Of a stretch of DNA of 64,000 bases, positions 58,865 through 64,000 are shown in pieces (position 1 is the stretch's first letter; every line of letters starts with the position of its first letter). This DNA is from Beverwykella pulmonaria. Lineage: Eukaryota; Ascomycota; Dothideomycetes; Pleosporales; Melanommataceae. Both the position numbers and the translations under genes were made by a program. The notes beneath the pieces were generated by a model. That model did not search any database. It was not told the origin of the DNA and saw nothing but the letters and a program-made list of their open reading frames with translations. The stretch lies in the NCBI GenBank assembly GCA_001599595.1, contig BCHH01000004.1, positions 317,905 through 381,904 of the forward strand, given 5' to 3'.

Positions 58865-59097
58865 CCAATCTCTATTACTGGCTAATCTGCCATGGGAGTT
58901 TCTAGTCAATAGCAACAAAAACTGCGATATCGAAAGTGAAGTCGCCAAGTTGACGCCTGAGGGGCTCCCGAATGTCGTGCCAAGCGCTGCACAGGCCACC
59001 TTAAGTTTCCCGAAATGACATAACAGCGCATCTGGCACCACCCACACAAGCACCAGACGAGTATGTGCTGAGCCCGCCTGCGACCACGACCCCAATC
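58865..59097. promoter_or_regulatory. Divergent promoter of the PTAR1-like gene and GET1
   Basis: The two start codons are separated by 233 bases and point away from each other, so both genes share this short promoter. No TATA box is evident, as is usual for housekeeping genes. Confidence 0.6.
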
Positions 59098-59928
59098 ATG
59101 ACTCTCGAGATGCCGTCCCTCCTACTCATCATGTTCGTGCTGCAGCTCTTTCTGCACATCATCAACACCGTGGGCGCGACGACGATAAATGAGCTGGTAC
59201 GTTTCTCCTCTGCCTTTCCCAAAAACCCCTCGGAAATTCAACGCCTTCAGTGCAGTTCAACAGAAATGAGAAAAGGGACTGACACTGTATATCTAGCTAT
59301 GGGTCATTTACAACAAATTTCCCACGCCCACATCTTCGTCCTCCAAAAAAGCCATCCTGCTAAAGAAAGAAGTCGTGCGCCTAAAGCGCGAGCTAGGCAC
59401 TGTGTCTGCACAAGACGACTTCGCGAAATGGGCCAAATTGACGCGGCAGCATGATAAGGCGATGCAGGAGTTTCAGAAGATGGGTATGCCACATCGCTCG
59501 CCTCTCCCCGCACGCAGGCTCTTCGGAGAATACTGGGCTAATACGACATAGATAACTCCCTCAAAACCCACAAAGCAACCTTCACGTCTGCAGTCTCTAC
59601 CCTCCGCTGGCTAGGCACGCAGGGCCTACGCTTCCTCCTACAAATGTGGTTCGCGAAAACACCCATGTTCTGGTTACCGGCCGGCTGGGTGCCGTACTAT
59701 GTCGAATGGATACTATCGTTTCCCCGCGCGCCGGTGGGAAGCGTCAGCATCAATGTATGGGGGATTGCGTGCGCGAGCATGCTGGTGCTGGTGAGTGAGG
59801 CGGTGGCGGCAACGTGGGTGCTTGTGACGAAGAGGCCGGTGCCGGTGGGTGAGAAGAGGGAGCCAATGGCTCTTAAAGCGGATACAAAGGGGAATGCGAA
59901 GGGAAGCGGGGAGAAGAAGGAGCTTTAA
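59098..59928 (+). CDS. GET1: GET1, tail-anchored protein insertion receptor subunit
   Basis: Three exons, 59098-59196, 59297-59483 and 59552-59928 (phases 0 and 1), give 220 residues. Helix 1 (LLLIMFVLQLFLHIINTVG, about 8-27) starts just after a short lumenal end. The cytosolic coiled coil follows with the family signature INELLWVIYNKFPTP, then KKEVVRLKREL and the strongly conserved QDDFAKWAKLTRQHDK. Two helices close the membrane part (around WGTQ-like GTQGLRFLLQMWF and VSINVWGIACASMLVLV). GET1 (WRB) and GET2 form the ER-membrane receptor that accepts tail-anchored proteins from GET3. Length and topology match fungal GET1. The C-terminal tail is Lys-rich. The start is the first ATG in frame; a GTG upstream is ignored. 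Confidence 0.95.
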
Positions 59929-61692
59929 GTGCACATATACATCACGAAGAAGACCATGATTAGGGAGGTGTCACATACGACAGCACGATAGATATCATAG
60001 CGCATCACATTCAGCCCACTCAAGTGATTCATACAACATATTACATTTGAACAGGCCATTGTATTCACATATTGGGTTGAAGTACTAATATGTCTCCCAA
60101 AAATAGACGCAAACTCTTCAGCGCAAAAGCTCGGAGACTGCAACACGAGTGGGATGACCTTGGCAGGTCGTTGGGGTCGATATAGGCACAACAATTTGAA
60201 CTCGTGACTGTGGAGTGTAGCAGATCACCGAGTCTTCGAAAGGGCCATACTCTGGAAAACGAACGAGGAACGAACAACGGTACGAACGTGGTTTCTATAT
60301 GCGAGATGCGGAACCTGTCCACAGTGGAGCGAACAGTCAACATTAAACTGTTCGGCAGTGGATGGAAAGCATCACTGTGCCGGATGGTCGACGTGGTTGT
60401 GGTTGATGAAAAATGAAGAATTAGCAGATGAAATTTCGACTTAGCTCTGCGCCAAGCCTCGGGCCGACGTCGTCCCGGAGAGAACCTCCTGCACGACTAT
60501 TCCGACATCCATGCAAGTGCCCAGGCCTGGAACAGGTGAAGCCGAAACCACACAAATACATACTAGGAGTACTGCGTAACAGCTTCGGAAACAAAGGTGT
60601 TTCTATGGAATGATTGTTACCATGCCCGTGTGCAATTGCCGTGGCGTTGGAGGCTGAAACATTTTCCCCTTATTGGGCTTACGGTAGTTGATATTCCTGG
60701 AGCGAGGTTGATGAGAACTCTGGGGCCAAAAGCAAGGTCGCTTGGTTTTCAATGCCAGTACGAGGCGGTAGTGAATCGGAATATGCGATTGTGATGACGG
60801 AGAGCTCGACATGCGACTTTCATGTTCCTCCAGGGCTGAGTACTGAATCAGTAGAAAAAAGCACTTCCTGTAGGTGCAACATCTCTTGTAAACAGAGACG
60901 AGTTGCTTATTATGTCTGCCAGGAACATGGCACGGGGACGGGCCGCTGGTGGGCGGAAGCGGGCGGCGGCTGAACATGGCGACTACTTGGTAGTACATGA
61001 TTCCACCGATTCAATATAACAGATCAGCAGTCGTGTCAGCTATTATTAGTGCAGAGGTACAGTAACAGCTAGAGAGAATCCTTTGAATGTTAATATAGGT
61101 AGGACCCAGCGCCCTGGAAGGCACGCCAATACACCTCGAACGACGGCTGATAAGACACTGACGGGTTCTAAGGGAGGAAACCGCCTGGCAAGTGCCCGGA
61201 CAGAGACTGGAGGTCCGTGAGACAAGGCGACAATCTGCAATACGACACGAGCGGGATAGCCGCAGTCCTTGTGGGGCACTTGCTAGAGCTCGCTAAGAAG
61301 CGGGAAAGGACAGCAGGATGACGAATGCTGCTGGAACCAGACGGCGTCTGATCATCGAACGATGTTGAAATGCCGGTATAACCTGAAGTTTTCTGCGTTG
61401 TGGGAGAGAAGAAGAAATAAAGGAAGAATACACGGATGAGGCTCTGAATAGAACAAGAAAGCACAGCAGCCTATCTCCATCCACGCACGTCCCCGCAGAT
61501 GGGCGTCGTGTTTCTTGCACTGCAGGGCTCTAGCAGGCCACACGTCGGGTAGTGGGAGCCGAAGGAGCGTGGCTTGCATGCGGTACTGCTTTCCAACCCA
61601 TCTGGGCGGAAGCCACGTGCGGCAGGGTGGGCAGCGACAGCTCGGGATATCGGGAGCTTAGCACAATACAAAGACAATGGTTTTGTGGGAGC

Positions 61693-61756
61693 AGTGGTGG
61701 TAGTGGTGATAGTGATGGCGATGGCGATGGTGATGGTGATGGTGATGGTAGTGTGG
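61693..61756. repeat. Microsatellite, GGTGAT-like
   Basis: Imperfect 'gatggc/gatggt' hexamers and 'ggtggtagt' units run for about 60 bases. Translated in several frames it gives spurious Gly-Asp or Met-Val repeats. Confidence 0.9.
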
Positions 61757-62168
61757 AAATGAAGCCCCAAGTACCAAGTACACAGTGCACAGTCGTATCA
61801 ATGTCTTGTTGATGCTGGTGTTGGTGGATGTGGAGGCCTCGGCAAGACGTCAGAGCCCGGCACCAGCACCCGCATCCGCAAGCCAAACGAGACGAGTGCA
61901 CGTCTCGGTCTCAGCAGCTCATCTCCCTCCCCCTCTTGTCCCCCAGGGCCCCACGCACATTCATGCGACATGCAGTTCCCAGTCGGTTCCCTGCACGCCC
62001 CAGCATGCGATTCCCGCCCCCGTGGCTCGCGATGCGCCCGCGGGAGCCCTCTTAAGCCCGCAGACCCAAGGGCGCCGTGCGCGTCCTCTTCCCGCGTCGC
62101 CATTCAAATTATTCTCCGAGGGCCTGGCACCGACTGAGATCCAACACCCCCGACGCCCTCTACGTCGT

Positions 62169-62210
62169 CTACCGCTGCTACTGCTACTACTGCTACTACT
62201 TCTACTACCT
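62169..62210. repeat. Microsatellite, (CTA)n/(CTG)n
   Basis: Alternating 'ctg' and 'cta' triplets, about 14 units, in the 5' flank of the methyltransferase gene. Confidence 0.85.
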
Positions 62211-62262
62211 CGGACTCACCGTACTTGCTCCTTCACCCCCTTCCATCGCGCGCTCCGGAGCC

Positions 62263-63535
62263 ATGTCCGGCCCTCTCAGAAGCGACTCTGACAGCGCCAT
62301 TGAGATCGACCCCCAGGTACGTGCTGGAGGGTCCGGCCCGCGCCGCATGTACGCCGTGCGAAGCTTCCGAAAATGCAGGATGCAATTGGCTCTCGTCGAG
62401 GACCACATTGCTAACACGACCTCACACAGGTCCTCCGCGACGACGGCTCCTCCTTCGCAGACTTCACCGACGAACTGTGTGTTGCGCTCCTTCCTTTCTC
62501 ACGCGACCGCCGCCTAACCACCGTGCCGCAGAAACTCCTTCACCACATCGTGTAATTCGAGCATAACAAAGTATCCCTTCGAGAACGGCCGCCGCTACCA
62601 TGCCTTCAAGTCCGGAGCCTACCCGCTTCCCAATGACGAATTCGAGCTGGAACGTCTGGACGTGGTGCACCACATGGTCAAGAAGGCACTAGGGGATAAA
62701 TTGTACCTCACGCCCTGTGACAGCTTCCACCGTGTCCTGGACATTGGCACAGGAACCGGCAATTGGGCAATCGAAATGGGCGACTCCTACCCGCACGCCG
62801 AATTTCTGGGCAACGACCTGAGCCCTGTGCAGCCGTCGTGGGTGCCGCCAAATGTTCGCTTCGAGGTTGACGACATCGAGAGCCGGTGGGCGTATGGTGC
62901 GCCCTTCGACTTCATATTTAGCAGGGCGCTAACGTGCGCTGTTGGTGACTGGCCGGCGCTGGTAAAACAGGCCTACCACAATGTGAAGCCCGGTGGCTGG
63001 GTCGAGTTCCAAGATTTTGACGTCGAGTGGTACGCCGAGGATGGGACCTATAGCCAGTCGAGTAATGCTGCCATATTCATGCGCATGTTGATGAGCAGTG
63101 CTCGCGCAGCCGGGAAGGAGCCGTGTCCAGGACCCAAGTTAGAGCAGTGGGTGAGGGAAGCTGGGTTCCAGAACGTGGTGCACCAGAAGTTTAAGTTGCC
63201 TGTTGGGCCGTGGCCGAGAGACCAACGGCAGGTACGTCTCCTTTCATTCATGTGCATCTCCACGTCTAGGCTAATGGAATTATAGAAAGACGTCGGCCTC
63301 TTTAACCTTGTCCAATCTATAGACGGGCTCGAGTCCTTCTCGATGCGTCTTTTCACGTCAGTGCTCAAGTGGGAGCCGGAAGAGGTGAAAATACTGTGTG
63401 CCAAAGTCCGGGTAGAGTTGAAGAACAAATCCTCGCATCGCTTGCTCGATTAGTAAGTATATCAGCACCCACCATCCACTCTCGTTCTAACACTCTGCTA
63501 GCCATGTTGTGTACGCTCAAAAGCCCGAAGCTTGA
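62263..63535 (+). CDS. SAM-dependent methyltransferase (LaeA-like/UMTA type)
   Basis: Five exons, 62263-62316, 62430-62476, 62532-63231, 63286-63452 and 63502-63535, give 333 residues. The two short leading exons and the 34-base last exon are easily missed: the frame otherwise ends in TAG at 63451-63453, but that stop is split by a 'gtaagt' donor, and the final exon restores the family ending YHVVYAQKPEA. Family landmarks are YPFENGRRYHAFKSGAYPLPND, ELERLDVVHHM, the SAM-binding motif VLDIGTGTGNWAIEMGD, GNDLSPVQPSWVPPN, DFIFSRAL and KPGGWVEFQDFD. This is the large fungal family around LaeA and UMTA proteins, whose members act in secondary-metabolite regulation or biosynthesis. True LaeA orthology cannot be judged by eye. 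It is far (44 kb) from the putative peptide cluster. Confidence 0.92.
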
Positions 63536-64000
63536 TATATATCCTTTCCTTTCCTACCCAGCATTTATTCATCAAAAAGATCTCTAATGCATGTTTGAAT
63601 GTGGTGGCTATGTCGTGTTTCTTTCGCTCCAGCATCCTCCATTTGTATTTATTCTCGTTTTCATCGCTAATTGAACCCTGCCATCATGGTGGGCTACCTG
63701 TCTGCATTGCATACTGTAGTGGAGTTGAAAGGAGTATCATTGCCGCACGGTTTGATGCATTTCTGGACTATGTACCATGCTGTTGCATTGTTTAGTGGCT
63801 GATTTCTGTTTGATTTTCTCTTGTTCCTCAGCTCTATGTAGCATTTCTCAAAATAATTGACACCAAAAGCAAACTTACGCTTTGGATACTGAGCCGATCC
63901 ATATCTTCTTTCCGTTAATCGGATGTTTTCTGTCTGCTCGATCCATTCACCTCTACAGCCTCCAGCCAATAGTCTCCGCTCCCCAACCTTATATTGTGTT
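63536..64000. other. Intergenic, window end
   Basis: 3' flank of the methyltransferase gene. A 91-codon minus frame at 63694-63969 has no recognisable text. Confidence 0.5.

Larger units (their letters stand above)
59929..62262. other. Gene-poor region with microsatellites
   Basis: About 2.3 kb with no assembled gene. It contains the trinucleotide-rich repeats at 61693-61756 and 62169-62210, and a C-rich stretch (61900-62100) that probably forms the promoter and 5' UTR of the methyltransferase gene. Frames here are mostly low-complexity shadows of the repeats. Confidence 0.5.

Noticed and set aside
61530..62103. Several frames with Ile-Thr, Pro-Ser or Gly-Asp repeats
   Set aside because: Translations of the microsatellite and C-rich promoter sequence; open in many frames on both strands.

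Overview
The window comes from a filamentous ascomycete (Pezizomycotina). The evidence is many short GT-AG introns (42 to 144 bases) with CTNAC-type branch points, fungal-only families (GH75 chitosanase, UstYa/DUF3328, Zn2Cys6 regulators, fungal rhodopsin-domain/PTH11-like proteins, SUR7-like protein), wide gene spacing and a Ty1/copia retrotransposon. The class cannot be fixed from sequence alone; Leotiomycetes or a neighbouring class is only a guess. All exon joins were read by eye from splice signals, frame continuity and family resemblance; there are no transcript data.

Layout. 0-2.8 kb: degraded gene fragments and a short tandem repeat. 2.9-9.1 kb: a secreted GH75 chitosanase (+), a conserved fungal protein of unknown function (-), a secreted AIM6/PLC-like phosphodiesterase with an extra Cys-containing N-terminal domain (+), and a small, probably mitochondrial membrane protein (-). 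9.1-13.3 kb: gene-poor. 13.3-27.7 kb: two rhodopsin-domain (PTH11-like) membrane proteins bracket the most interesting block, a putative fungal RiPP cluster. In it a secreted precursor carrying three near-identical 41-residue Kex2-bounded repeats lies between two UstYa/DUF3328 oxidase genes. A Rossmann-fold NAD(P)-binding protein and a secreted TAP-type peptidase lie further on. 27.7-31.6 kb: gene-poor, with one possible reverse-transcriptase relic.

31.6-34.9 kb: an alpha/beta hydrolase convergent with a Zn2Cys6 regulator. 35.2-41.2 kb: a full-length Ty1/copia element with two 196-base LTRs that read as identical, a 5-base target duplication (GATAG) and one long open polyprotein. 42.1-44.8 kb: a second Zn2Cys6 regulator with a GC-AG intron. 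46.2-47.5 kb: a SUR7/PalI-like four-helix membrane protein. 50.0-50.7 kb: a small Cys-containing secreted protein. 54.4-55.5 and 56.7-57.7 kb: two unassigned proteins. 57.8-59.9 kb: a divergent housekeeping pair, PTAR1-like prenyltransferase alpha-repeat protein and GET1. 62.3-63.5 kb: a LaeA-like SAM methyltransferase.

How it fits together. The proposed RiPP route is the one known for dikaritins such as ustiloxin: the precursor enters the secretory pathway, membrane-anchored UstYa-type oxidases modify (usually macrocyclise) core residues, and Kex2 cuts at Lys-Arg. The cores here, Tyr-bearing units of about 39 residues, match no dikaritin core I know. The peptidase, Rossmann protein and rhodopsin-domain proteins are cluster members by position only.
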